From contig DAOTXS010000065.1 of the NCBI GenBank assembly GCA_034435055.1, positions 1-64,000 of the forward strand: 64,000 bases of DNA, in the 5' to 3' direction. Origin of the DNA: DAOTXS01 sp034435055 (GTDB lineage Bacteria > Chloroflexota > Anaerolineae > UBA4142). The notes beneath the pieces were generated by a model, which was given only the letters and a program-made list of their open reading frames with translations, was not told where the DNA came from and searched no databases. How positions within the stretch are numbered: position 1 is the first letter of the stretch; each line of letters starts with the position of its first letter. Of the stretch, positions 49,045 through 56,980 are shown piece by piece. The position numbers and the translations under genes were made by a program.

Positions 49045-49076
49045 GAGACCCGTTTTCTTTTTGGAAAACGGGTCTC
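49045..49076 (+). other. Strong stem-loop between cdd and recO
   Basis: GAGACCCGTTTTC (49045-49057) pairs perfectly with GAAAACGGGTCTC (49064-49076) around TTTTTG. No U-run follows. The -35 of recO lies inside the stem, so cruciform or RNA folding and promoter recognition overlap. Confidence 0.75.
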
Positions 49077-49088
49077 TCGTGGTATAAT
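49061..49088 (+). promoter_or_regulatory. recO promoter, leaderless architecture
   Basis: TTGGAA (49061-49066), 16-base spacer, TATAAT (49083-49088), then seven bases and ATG at 49096. An ATG formed by the end of the -10 (49087) is in frame but cannot be in the message. Confidence 0.75.
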
Positions 49089-49095
49089 GCGCGGC

Positions 49096-49884
49096 ATGCG
49101 CGAACGACTCTATCGCGTCCAAGCCATTGTGTTGCGCCGCACCGATCACGGCGAAGCGGATCGCTTGTTGACGCTGTTCACGCCGGAGCGTGGTAAAATT
49201 CGCGCGAATGCAAAAGGCGCGCGCAAACCGTCGAGCCGGAAAAGCGGACACGTCGAGTTGTTCACGCACGTCGATTTGATGTTGGCAAAGGGTCAGCAAA
49301 TCGATGTGGTAACACAAGCCGACACAATCGATGCGTTCATCGCGCTGCGCGACAATCTTGATCGCGTGTCGTACGCGTACTATTTGCTTGAACTCGTCGA
49401 TAAGTTTTCCGAAGAGGAAACCGAGAATCACCCGGTGTTCGATTTGCTCTTGCGCGCGCTTGGCTGGCTGGGCGATCAAGCGACGAAGCCGGATTTGCTT
49501 GCGCGATTTTTCGAGTTGCGCTTGTTGCAGTACGTCGGTTATCGACCGCAGTTGTTCAGTTGTGTCAATTGCGGCAAAATCATCGAGCCAATCGAAAATT
49601 ATTTCAGCGCGGAAGCCGGCGGCGTCCTTGATCCGGATTGCGTGGCAACCCAGCGCGAGAAGATTGCCGGACACGCGCGCGACGCGCAAGTGATTTCGTT
49701 GAACGCGCTCAAGGTGTTGCGCTATTTGCAGACGCGTGAATGGGAAACAGTGCGAGTTTTGAATTTGAATGCGGATGTACTAAGCGAAGTGGAAATTTTG
49801 CTTCAACGATACATTGGGCATCATTTGGAACGAAACTTGAAAAGCATCGAGTTTTTGCGAGAGTTGAAATCGACAAAAGGGTAG
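49096..49884 (+). CDS. recO: DNA repair protein RecO
   Basis: 262 residues. The N-terminal OB fold has YRVQAIVLRRTDHGEADRLL and TLFTPERGKIRANAKGARKP. The helical C-terminal domain contains the zinc site SCVNCGKIIE and GGVLDPDC (C-x2-C with a further D-x-D-C). RecO loads RecA on SSB-coated single strands with RecR in recombinational repair. The start at 49096 follows TATAAT by seven bases, so a leaderless mRNA is likely; the in-frame ATG at 49087 overlaps the -10 and is rejected. glyS follows after five bases. Confidence 0.93.
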   Translation: MRERLYRVQAIVLRRTDHGEADRLLTLFTPERGKIRANAKGARKPSSRKSGHVELFTHVDLMLAKGQQIDVVTQADTIDAFIALRDNLDRVSYAYYLLELVDKFSEEETENHPVFDLLLRALGWLGDQATKPDLLARFFELRLLQYVGYRPQLFSCVNCGKIIEPIENYFSAEAGGVLDPDCVATQREKIAGHARDAQVISLNALKVLRYLQTREWETVRVLNLNADVLSEVEILLQRYIGHHLERNLKSIEFLRELKSTKG

Positions 49885-49889
49885 GCATT

Positions 49890-51269
49890 ATGCCAGACAT
49901 GGAAACCATCGTCTCGTTGTGCAAGCGGCGCGGCTTTGTCTTTCAAGGGTCGGAAATTTACGGCGGCATCGGCGGTTTTTGGGATTACGGTCCGCTCGGC
50001 GTCGAGTTGAAAAATAATATCAAGCGCGCGTGGTGGAAAGCGATGGTGCAAGATCGCGACGACATCGTCGGCATCGATGCGGCGATCATTATGAATCCGA
50101 ATGCCTGGGTCGCCAGCGGTCACGTCGAAACCTTTACCGATCCGCTCGTCGAGTGCAAAAATTGCCACAAGCGTTTCCGCGAAGATCAAATTCCCGGCGA
50201 CGCGTGTCCGAATTGCGGCAACAAGAACACAATGACCGAGCCGCGTCAATTCAATGTGATGTTCAAAACGCACGTCGGTCCGGTGGAAGACGATGCGGCG
50301 GTTGCGTACTTGCGTCCCGAAACGGCGCAGGGCATCTTTGTCAATTTTGAAAATGTGCGCGAATCGATGCGCAAGAAAATTCCATTCGGCATCGCGCAAA
50401 TCGGCAAAGCGTTTCGCAACGAGATTATCACTGGCAATTTTATTTTCCGCGACCGCGAGTTTGAGCAGATGGAAATGGAATTCTTCATCAAGCCGGGTAC
50501 GGAAGACGAGTGGCACGACCAATGGCGCGATTGGCGACTGGCGTGGTGGAAGAAAACTTTCCACATCAGCGACAATAATATTCGCATCAAAGTGATTCGC
50601 AAAGATCGTACGTATATCATCGGTCCCGATCCTGATGACGTCAAAACCGAAAAGCCGCCGCACTATTCCAAAGGCAATTACGACATCGAGTATCGTTTTC
50701 CGATGGGGTGGAACGAAATCGAAGGGATTGCCAGTCGGACGGACTGGGATTTAGGCGCGCATCAAAAATTGAGCGGCAAGAGTTTGGCGTACTTTGACGA
50801 CGAAACCAAGGAGAGTTACATCCCCTACGTCGTCGAGCCGTCCATGGGCGTGGATCGCGCGGTGCTCGTCGCGTTGTTCGAGAATTACAAAGAAGAGCAG
50901 GTGCGGAACGAAAAGCGGGTCGTACTTCAGTTACCCAAGACACTTGCGCCGATCAAGGTCGCAGTTCTGCCGCTGGCGCGCAATCGTCCGGAAATCGTCG
51001 CGATCGCGCAGAAACTTGTGGCGGATTTGAAACCGCATATGATGGCGATGTACGACGACAGTGCGAGCATCGGTCGTCTGTATCGCCGGCAAGACGAAAT
51101 CGGCACGCCGTTCTGCGTGACGGTCGATCATCAATCCGCAATTCCCGGCGATGAAAAGTACGATGGCAGAGTAACCATCCGTGATCGTGATTCGATGGAG
51201 CAGATTCGGGTTTCACTTGACCAAGTCAAGAGTATGTTAGTTAGTCGATTAGGCACATGGTTGCTGTAA
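49890..51269 (+). CDS. glyS: Glycyl-tRNA synthetase, single-chain type
   Basis: 459 residues, the homodimeric (alpha-2) class IIa enzyme rather than the alpha2-beta2 form. Motifs: VFQGSEIYGGIGGFWDYGPL, a zinc-ribbon-like CKNCHKRF...CPNCGNKNTMTEPR insert, YLRPETAQGIFVNFENVRES (motif 2 region), FRNEIITGNFIFRDREFEQM, and GVDRAVLVALF (motif 3). The C-terminal anticodon-binding domain starts at PIKVAVLPLARNRPEIVAIA. It charges tRNA-Gly. The start at 49890 follows recO by five bases; a frame reading further upstream lies inside recO. No T-box leader is seen. Confidence 0.96.
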   Translation: MPDMETIVSLCKRRGFVFQGSEIYGGIGGFWDYGPLGVELKNNIKRAWWKAMVQDRDDIVGIDAAIIMNPNAWVASGHVETFTDPLVECKNCHKRFREDQIPGDACPNCGNKNTMTEPRQFNVMFKTHVGPVEDDAAVAYLRPETAQGIFVNFENVRESMRKKIPFGIAQIGKAFRNEIITGNFIFRDREFEQMEMEFFIKPGTEDEWHDQWRDWRLAWWKKTFHISDNNIRIKVIRKDRTYIIGPDPDDVKTEKPPHYSKGNYDIEYRFPMGWNEIEGIASRTDWDLGAHQKLSGKSLAYFDDETKESYIPYVVEPSMGVDRAVLVALFENYKEEQVRNEKRVVLQLPKTLAPIKVAVLPLARNRPEIVAIAQKLVADLKPHMMAMYDDSASIGRLYRRQDEIGTPFCVTVDHQSAIPGDEKYDGRVTIRDRDSMEQIRVSLDQVKSMLVSRLGTWLL

Positions 51270-52132
51270 TGAACAATGCTTCTTGGTTTATCATTCTCCT
51301 AAAACGCATCAAGCGATTCCTGCATAAAGGCTACTTGTCTGCTGTAGATGTGCTGGCGCGACCCCAAAAAACTAGAATATTTGGGGCGCAGGTAGACCTT
51401 GTTCCGCCGCTTCGATTGATGGATGATGGACCAGTTGATTATGTAAGTTTCAAGCAAAATGGAGAGGAATACTTTGATATCTTTGTGCGTCTCTGCCATC
51501 TTCAGCGCACAGATCGTGTTCTTGATGTCGGATGCGGGATCGGTAGAAAAACACTGCCACTCTTAACTTATCTTGATCCTCAACTCGGCAGTTACATTGG
51601 AATAGATGCTTTCAAGTCTCATGTCGATTGGTGCCAACAAAAGATCCAGCCGCGCTATCCTAATTTCCATTTTCATTACGTGGATGTTTGGAGTCAACGG
51701 TACAACCCTGCGGGTACAATTAAGGCGGTCGATTACATTTTCCCATTTAGAGATGGCGAATTTGATTTTGTGATTGCAGCCTCTGTGTTTACCCATATGT
51801 TTATGACTGACGTCCGTCATTATATGTCAGAGATTCAGCGGATACTCGCGCTAGGTGGACGAGGAATGATCTCGTTCTTTTTGCTTAATTCAAAATCGGA
51901 ACGATTAATTGGCGAAGGCAAGTCGACCGTACCACTCATTTATTCTGTTGAACCGGGCTGCAAGGCTGACAACCCTAATCGATTGGAAAGTGCTGTGGGG
52001 CATAGCGAAGATGAGATTCTCGAAATGTGTGCGAGATATGGAATCAAAACTCGAATCTATTATGGCGCGTGGTGCGGTCGTCAGGAATTTCTGACATATC
52101 AAGATGTGCTTTCTCTGGAAAAGATAAAGTAA
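51257..52132 (+). CDS. Class I SAM-dependent methyltransferase, atypical composition
   Basis: 291 residues. A hydrophobic N-terminus (ASWFIILLKRIKRFLHKGYL) precedes a Rossmann methyltransferase: VLDVGCGIGRKTLPLL (SAM motif I), YIGIDAFKSHVDWCQQKI (motif II), FPFRDGEFDFVIAASVFTHM (motif III-like) and LALGGRGMISFFLLN. It resembles methyltransferases in surface polysaccharide clusters, but the substrate is unknown. It overlaps the glyS stop; the alternative ATG at 51269 makes TAATG with that stop. Base composition is clearly AT-richer than glyS and ppdK on either side, which suggests horizontal acquisition. Confidence 0.82.
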   Translation: MVAVMNNASWFIILLKRIKRFLHKGYLSAVDVLARPQKTRIFGAQVDLVPPLRLMDDGPVDYVSFKQNGEEYFDIFVRLCHLQRTDRVLDVGCGIGRKTLPLLTYLDPQLGSYIGIDAFKSHVDWCQQKIQPRYPNFHFHYVDVWSQRYNPAGTIKAVDYIFPFRDGEFDFVIAASVFTHMFMTDVRHYMSEIQRILALGGRGMISFFLLNSKSERLIGEGKSTVPLIYSVEPGCKADNPNRLESAVGHSEDEILEMCARYGIKTRIYYGAWCGRQEFLTYQDVLSLEKIK

Positions 52133-52207
52133 GAAAACTGCGCCGCAACCAACGATGCTTGCCCAAATGCGCTGGATATATTTTTTAATCACATAGGAGG
52201 ATTCGAC

Positions 52208-54976
52208 ATGGCTGTCAAAAAAGTCGCCGTGAAGAAAGCGGCAACCAAAAAGACACCCCCGCAGAAATGGGTGTATTTGTTTTCAGAAGGCAATAAAGAC
52301 ATGCGCGATTTGCTTGGTGGCAAAGGCGCCGGTCTTGCCGAAATGACGAACGCGAAATTGCCCGTTCCCCCCGGCTTTACTATTACCACCGAAGCGTGCA
52401 ATACCTACACAGCGCTCGGTAAAAAGTTCCCGCCTAAAATGTGGGAACAAGTTCTCGCATCGATGAAAAAGGTCGAAGCGCAGACGGGCAAAAAGTTTGG
52501 TGATCCCAAAAATCCTTTGCTTGTCTCCGTTCGTTCGGGCGCCAAATTCTCGATGCCGGGCATGATGGACACGGTGCTCAATCTCGGCTTGAATGCCGAG
52601 ACGTTGAAAGGGATCGCCGCGTTGACTGGCAATGAACGTTTTGCATACGACGCGTACCGCCGCTTTATCCAAATGTTTGGGCGCATTGTGATGGGCGTTG
52701 AGGCGAAAAAGTGGGACGCGATCTTTGACGGTGTGAAGGAAAAATACCACGCCAAGCAAGACACCGACCTCGACACAAAAGCGCTGCAAGAGGTCGTTAA
52801 GCAATACAAAGAATTATACAAAAAAGAAATCGGCGAGGAATTTCCGGAAGACCCGTACAAACAACTCGAACTGGCGATTCAAGCGGTGTTCGGTTCGTGG
52901 ATGGGCAAACGTGCGGTCGATTATCGCCGCATCAACAAGATTCCGGACAATCTCGGCACGGCGGTCAACGTCTGTACGATGGTGTTCGGCAATCAAGGTG
53001 ATGATTCCGGCACTGGCGTCGCGTTCACGCGCGATCCCGGCACCGGCGAAAATGAATTGTTCGGCGAATATCTCGTCAACGCGCAAGGCGAGGATGTGGT
53101 TGCCGGGATTCGTACGCCGATGAAGATTGCGGAACTGAAAGACAAGAATCCCAGGGTTTATAATGAATTCCGCAAACTCGCGCGGCAAATGGAAAAGCAT
53201 TACCGCGAGATGCAAGATTTGGAATTCACGGTCGAGCGCGGCAAGTTGTGGATGTTGCAAACGCGCACCGGCAAGCGCACCGCGCGCGCGGCAGTTCGCA
53301 TCGCCGTGCAAATGGTGAACGAAAAACTGATCACCAAAGAAGAAGCGATTCAACGCGTCGAGCCGAATCACATCGTTCAATTGTTGATGCCGCAGTTCGA
53401 TTTCAAAGCGAAAGAAGACGCCGCCCAAGCCGGCAACTTGCTCGCCAAAGGTTTGAACGCCTCGCCGGGCGCGGCAACCGGGTTAGCGATTTTCGATCCG
53501 GACACCGCCGAAAAACTCGGCAAAGAAGGCAAAGCAGTCATTCTCGTTCGTTACGAGACGTCGCCGGAAGATGTGCACGGGATGTACGCCTCGAAAGGTA
53601 TCTTGACGCAACACGGCGGCGCGACTTCACACGCGGCAGTCGTCGCGCGCGGCGCGGGCCTCCCGTGCGTCGCCGGGTGCGAAACGATTCGCGTCGATGA
53701 AGAAAAGAAATTATTCACCGTCGGCGGCAAGACCGTCAAGGAAGGCGATTCGATTTCTATCGACGGTGGCACTGGTGAAGTGTTTGCCGGCGAAATCAAA
53801 ACCGTTCTGCCGGATTTCGATAAAGATACAGATTTGCAAACGCTCCTGGGTTGGGCGGATGAGATTCGCTTGAAGCAATCGCGCAAGGGAATCGCAAATT
53901 CGCCGGCGGTTGGTTTGCAAGTGTGGGCAAATGGCGATTATCCGCGCGACGCGCGAATGGCGCGCAAGTTCGGCGCGCAAGGCATCGGCTTGTGCCGTAC
54001 CGAGCATATGTTTTTTGAAACCGATCGCTTGCCTATCGTCCAAAAAATGATTTTGGCGAAGAGCGATGCCGAGCGCCAAAAATATCTCGATCAACTGTTG
54101 CCGATTCAACGCGAAGATTTCATCGGCATCTTGGAAGCGATGGAAGGATTGCCGGTCGTGATTCGCTTGATCGATCCGCCGCTCCACGAATTCTTGCCAT
54201 CGTACGAAGAGTTGTTGGTCAAGGTAACCGAGTTGCGGATTCGCGGGAACGACCCGGCAAAATTGAAAGAAACCGAAGAGATGTTGAAGACCGTCGCCGG
54301 AATGAAAGAGGCGAACCCGATGCTTGGGTTGCGCGGTTGTCGCTTGGGCATCACAATGCCACAGATCACGCAGATGCAAACGCGTGCGATTTTGGAGGCG
54401 GCGTGCATCCTCAAGAAACGCGGCGTCGATGTGCATCCGGAAATCATGATTCCGCTCGTGGGTCACGTGAACGAGTTGAAGCATCAACGCGAGGTGCTTG
54501 AGCCGGTTGCGAAAAAGGTGATGGAAGAACAAGGGGTCGAGGTCGAGTACAAATTCGGCACGATGATCGAAATTCCGCGCGGCGCAATTACGGCGGCGCA
54601 AATTGCCGAGTACGCGCAGTTCTTCTCCTTCGGCACGAACGACCTCACGCAAACTGCGATGGGGGTTAGCCGCGACGACGCAGAGAAGGCATTCTTGTTG
54701 AAATACGTGGAAGACAAGATTTTGCCGGCGAACCCATTCCAGGAACTTGACCGTGAAGGTGTGGGGATGTTGATGCGTTGGGCAGTCGAGCAGGGACGCA
54801 AGACTAAACCGGGACTGAAGATTGGTATCTGCGGTGAACACGGCGGCGATCCGTCGTCCATCGAATTCTGCCATGAGATCGGTCTGCACTATGTGAGTTG
54901 CTCGCCGTTCCGTGTGCCGGTGGCACGACTGGCGGCGGCGCAAGCGGCGCTCGCTAAAGTTGTGAAGGACAAATAG
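52208..54976 (+). CDS. ppdK: Pyruvate, phosphate dikinase
   Basis: 922 residues, family length plus a lysine-rich N-terminal extension (VKKVAVKKAATKKTPPQ). The nucleotide-binding domain has LGGKGAGLAEMTNAKLPVPP and RSGAKFSMPGMMDTVLNLGL. The swivelling His domain carries GGATSHAAVVARGAGLPCVA with the phosphorylated His at about 474. The PEP/pyruvate TIM barrel has GLCRTEHMFFETDRL, LGLRGCRLGITMPQI and FSFGTNDLTQTAMGVSRDD, plus CGEHGGDPSSIEFCHEIGL with the catalytic Cys-proximal loop (YVSCSPFRVPVARLAAAQAA). It interconverts PEP and pyruvate with AMP/PPi for glycolysis or gluconeogenesis. AGGAGG precedes the ATG; a terminator follows. Confidence 0.96.
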   Translation: MAVKKVAVKKAATKKTPPQKWVYLFSEGNKDMRDLLGGKGAGLAEMTNAKLPVPPGFTITTEACNTYTALGKKFPPKMWEQVLASMKKVEAQTGKKFGDPKNPLLVSVRSGAKFSMPGMMDTVLNLGLNAETLKGIAALTGNERFAYDAYRRFIQMFGRIVMGVEAKKWDAIFDGVKEKYHAKQDTDLDTKALQEVVKQYKELYKKEIGEEFPEDPYKQLELAIQAVFGSWMGKRAVDYRRINKIPDNLGTAVNVCTMVFGNQGDDSGTGVAFTRDPGTGENELFGEYLVNAQGEDVVAGIRTPMKIAELKDKNPRVYNEFRKLARQMEKHYREMQDLEFTVERGKLWMLQTRTGKRTARAAVRIAVQMVNEKLITKEEAIQRVEPNHIVQLLMPQFDFKAKEDAAQAGNLLAKGLNASPGAATGLAIFDPDTAEKLGKEGKAVILVRYETSPEDVHGMYASKGILTQHGGATSHAAVVARGAGLPCVAGCETIRVDEEKKLFTVGGKTVKEGDSISIDGGTGEVFAGEIKTVLPDFDKDTDLQTLLGWADEIRLKQSRKGIANSPAVGLQVWANGDYPRDARMARKFGAQGIGLCRTEHMFFETDRLPIVQKMILAKSDAERQKYLDQLLPIQREDFIGILEAMEGLPVVIRLIDPPLHEFLPSYEELLVKVTELRIRGNDPAKLKETEEMLKTVAGMKEANPMLGLRGCRLGITMPQITQMQTRAILEAACILKKRGVDVHPEIMIPLVGHVNELKHQREVLEPVAKKVMEEQGVEVEYKFGTMIEIPRGAITAAQIAEYAQFFSFGTNDLTQTAMGVSRDDAEKAFLLKYVEDKILPANPFQELDREGVGMLMRWAVEQGRKTKPGLKIGICGEHGGDPSSIEFCHEIGLHYVSCSPFRVPVARLAAAQAALAKVVKDK

Positions 54977-54999
54977 TCGAATAGTCAGTTAGTCAAGTG

Positions 55000-55034
55000 G
55001 TCGGATAGTCGCGTGAATGACTATCCGACTTTTT
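55000..55034 (+). terminator. ppdK terminator
   Basis: GTCGGATAGTC (55000-55010) pairs with GACTATCCGAC (55019-55029), followed by TTTTT. The sequence just upstream (54975-54999) reiterates AGTCGAATAGTCAGTTAGTC words, so the terminator grew from a reiterated-word spacer. Confidence 0.88.
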
Positions 55035-55099
55035 CATATCATTGTTTAACAAAACATTCGATTGGTTCAGATATAATAGCAAGCAGGAGGGAAAACTAA

Positions 55100-55585
55100 A
55101 TGCCTAAAATCGTGCCGTGCTTGTGGTTCGATCATCAAGCGGAAGAAGCGGTCAATTTATACATCTCGCTGTTCAAGAACTCGAAAATCTTGAACGTCGC
55201 GCGTTATGACGAAGACAGCGCAAAAGTCGCCGGCAAACCAGCGGGATCGGTGCTGACTGTGACCTTTCTGCTTGATGGACAGGAATTCATGGCATTGAAC
55301 GGCGGTCCCGAATTCAAATTCACCGAAGCTGTTTCGTTCGTCGTGAATTGCGAGACGCAAGTAGAAGTGGATCACTTTTGGAACACGCTCACTGCCGATG
55401 GCGGTGAAGAGAGTATGTGCGGTTGGCTCAAAGACAAGTACGGTTTGTCGTGGCAAATTGTGCCGACGGTGTTAGATGAGATGTTGTCCGACCCTGACCC
55501 GGCAAAAGCGCAACGCGTGATGCAAGCGATGTTGCAAATGAAAAAGATCGAGATTGCCGGTTTGCGGCGGGCGTACGAAGGATAA
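55100..55585 (+). CDS. PhnB-like VOC-fold protein
   Basis: 161 residues, the 3-demethylubiquinone-9 3-methyltransferase-like (PhnB/YjdN) branch of the VOC/glyoxalase fold: MPKIVPCLWFDHQAEEAVNL at the N-terminus, GSVLTVTFLLDGQEFMALNG with the GPEFKFTEAVSFVVNCET stretch, and the C-terminal KYGLSWQIVPTVLDEMLSD motif followed by AKAQRVMQAMLQMKKIEIAG. Despite the old name, these are not methyltransferases; the biochemical role is unknown. GGAGGG precedes the ATG, and a TATAAT lies at 55072-55077. Monocistronic, closed by a repeat-derived terminator. Confidence 0.88.
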   Translation: MPKIVPCLWFDHQAEEAVNLYISLFKNSKILNVARYDEDSAKVAGKPAGSVLTVTFLLDGQEFMALNGGPEFKFTEAVSFVVNCETQVEVDHFWNTLTADGGEESMCGWLKDKYGLSWQIVPTVLDEMLSDPDPAKAQRVMQAMLQMKKIEIAGLRRAYEG

Positions 55586-55591
55586 TGATTT

Positions 55592-55626
55592 GTAGGGGTG
55601 AGGTTACCTCGCCCCTTTTGTTTTTG
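55592..55626 (+). terminator. Terminator derived from repeat family B
   Basis: GTAGGGGTGAGGTTACCTCG with CCCCTTTTGTTTTT. The stem GGGGTGAGG/CCTCGCCCC has one G-T pair and is followed by a U-rich tail. It shows a dispersed repeat acting as a terminator. Confidence 0.7.
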
Positions 55627-55638
55627 ATCCATCAAAAA

Positions 55639-55667
55639 TTGCGCGAACTCTGTCTGCGTGTTATAAT
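55639..55667 (+). promoter_or_regulatory. Promoter of the 55714 lipoprotein gene
   Basis: TTGCGC (55639-55644), 17-base spacer, TATAAT (55662-55667). Confidence 0.75.
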
Positions 55668-55713
55668 TTTTGTATGCGACGTTATCGATAATACACAAGG
55701 AGAGACAGTTCGA

Positions 55714-56361
55714 ATGCACTTGAAGGGATTGAAAATTTTCTTCGTGCTTGCCGCTGTTCTTGCGGTAGGCGCGCTGGCTTGCCAAACCACCGATCAATTC
55801 ATCGCCTTGGCGACGGCGACACGCACGCGCACGCCGCGTCCGACTCTCACGCCGCTTCCGATCAACACCGATACGCCGACACCTTCGCCAACGTTGCGCG
55901 CCACCGCAACTTTTACGCCGACGTTACGACCGCCGACGGCGCGCCCGGCAACCGCCAAGCCGCCGACCGCGCCACCCAAGCCGATTGTTCAACAACCAAC
56001 CGTTTCGAATATGGAGTTCCACGTCAACCCGCCGACGTGTTCGCACTCCGGGATGACCTTTATCAAAGGCACCGTCTATCTCAACAAGAATGATCCAAGC
56101 CAAAGATACGAAGGTGCCATTGTGGCTTTGGGTCCACCCGATGGCTCAACCATTTATGCCGTAGTCAAATCCGAGTGGGACGGCACGTACACGCATATTC
56201 TGGGCGATCCCGGTCAAGCCCGCCCCGGCAATTGGGGAGTGTGGCTTGTAACTCCGTCAATGGTGCGCAAATCCGATATCGGCGGCCCGATTGTCACCAA
56301 CGGTTTGGGACCCGACGATCCGAAAGCGTGCTGGGCAGGGAGCGTTGATTTTTGGAAATAA
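55714..56361 (+). CDS. Uncharacterised lipoprotein with Thr/Pro linker
   Basis: 215 residues from the ATG at 55714 (AAGGAGA upstream). The lipobox LAAVLAVGALAC is followed by a Thr/Pro/Arg-rich linker of about 80 residues (TRTRTPRPTLTPLPINTDTP) and a small beta-rich C-terminal domain with GMTFIKGTVYLNKNDPSQRY, VALGPPDGSTIYAVVKSEWD and RPGNWGVWLVTPSM. The two cysteines in NPPTCSHSG and DPKACWAGS may form a disulfide. The domain looks Ig- or carboxypeptidase-regulatory-like, but I do not recognise the family. It is probably a surface-exposed binding protein, co-transcribed with the next membrane protein. Confidence 0.75.
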   Translation: MHLKGLKIFFVLAAVLAVGALACQTTDQFIALATATRTRTPRPTLTPLPINTDTPTPSPTLRATATFTPTLRPPTARPATAKPPTAPPKPIVQQPTVSNMEFHVNPPTCSHSGMTFIKGTVYLNKNDPSQRYEGAIVALGPPDGSTIYAVVKSEWDGTYTHILGDPGQARPGNWGVWLVTPSMVRKSDIGGPIVTNGLGPDDPKACWAGSVDFWK

Positions 56362-56377
56362 TCGGGGAGGTTCAAAG

Positions 56378-56914
56378 ATGAAACTCCGTCATCCATTTGA
56401 ATGGCTCGCGGAAAAAATGCAGACGCGCGTGTTCATCGTGATGGTTCCTGCCGCGCTCTTGGCAATGGCAATCGAGCAAATCACCGGCGCGCCGTTGCGG
56501 ACGAGCGTTGCGCCGTCCGGCATCGTCTCGTTCGAGTTTGCGGGTACGCTCGCAAACGCGCAAGCGATGGTGCAATCGTGGGGCGCGTTGGGTCAAGTGT
56601 ATGCCGGCCTGAATCTGGGATTCGATTTTGTATTCATCCTCACGTACGTCATCGCCATCGGTTTGGGGTGTGTTATCGTCGCGCGCGCCGGATTTCTTCC
56701 GGCAGTCGGCATCGTTCTGGCGTGGGCGATGTTCGCTGCCGGTCTGCTCGACGGCATCGAAAATTACAACTTGATTCAAATCTTGCTTGGCGCGGGACAA
56801 GAATTGAACGCGGTGCTGGCGTTGTGGTGCGCGATTCCTAAATTTGCGATGGTCGGTTTGGGGCTGGCGTACTTTATCATCGGCGGCGCAGTCAAATTAT
56901 TGGCGCGTCGCTAA
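56378..56914 (+). CDS. Uncharacterised four-TM membrane protein
   Basis: 178 residues from the ATG at 56378, which has GGGGAGG upstream. About four transmembrane segments: FIVMVPAALLAMAIEQI, LGFDFVFILTYVIAIGLGCV, FLPAVGIVLAWAMFAAGLLD and FAMVGLGLAYFIIGGAVKLL. An acidic motif AGLLDGIENYNLIQIL lies between segments three and four and is the most distinctive polar feature. I do not recognise the family. It follows the lipoprotein by 16 bases and ends before a bidirectional terminator, so the two form an operon. It is not linked to the FNR-box module by any visible site. Confidence 0.65.
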   Translation: MKLRHPFEWLAEKMQTRVFIVMVPAALLAMAIEQITGAPLRTSVAPSGIVSFEFAGTLANAQAMVQSWGALGQVYAGLNLGFDFVFILTYVIAIGLGCVIVARAGFLPAVGIVLAWAMFAAGLLDGIENYNLIQILLGAGQELNAVLALWCAIPKFAMVGLGLAYFIIGGAVKLLARR

Positions 56915-56937
56915 CTTATCGTCGCAAGAAAAATGAC

Positions 56938-56979
56938 ACCGCCCCGGTCTCGTCGAGTTGGAGATCGGGGCGGTAATTT
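56938..56979. terminator. Bidirectional terminator
   Basis: ACCGCCCCGGTCTC (56938-56951) pairs with GAGATCGGGGCGGT (56961-56974) with one offset, followed by AATTTTT. The other strand ends in TTTTT as well, so it serves both convergent genes. Confidence 0.85.
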
Positions 56980-56980
56980 T

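Noticed and set aside
49884..49890. T-box riboswitch before glyS
   Set aside because: There are only five bases between recO and glyS, so no leader RNA can fit.
53711..54943. Open frame of 410 codons opposite ppdK
   Set aside because: A shadow frame of a highly conserved metabolic gene with no features of its own.
55042..55077. Full sigma-70 promoter for the PhnB-like gene
   Set aside because: TATAAT is clear at 55072-55077, but no -35 lies at 16-18 bases; TTGTTT is too far upstream.
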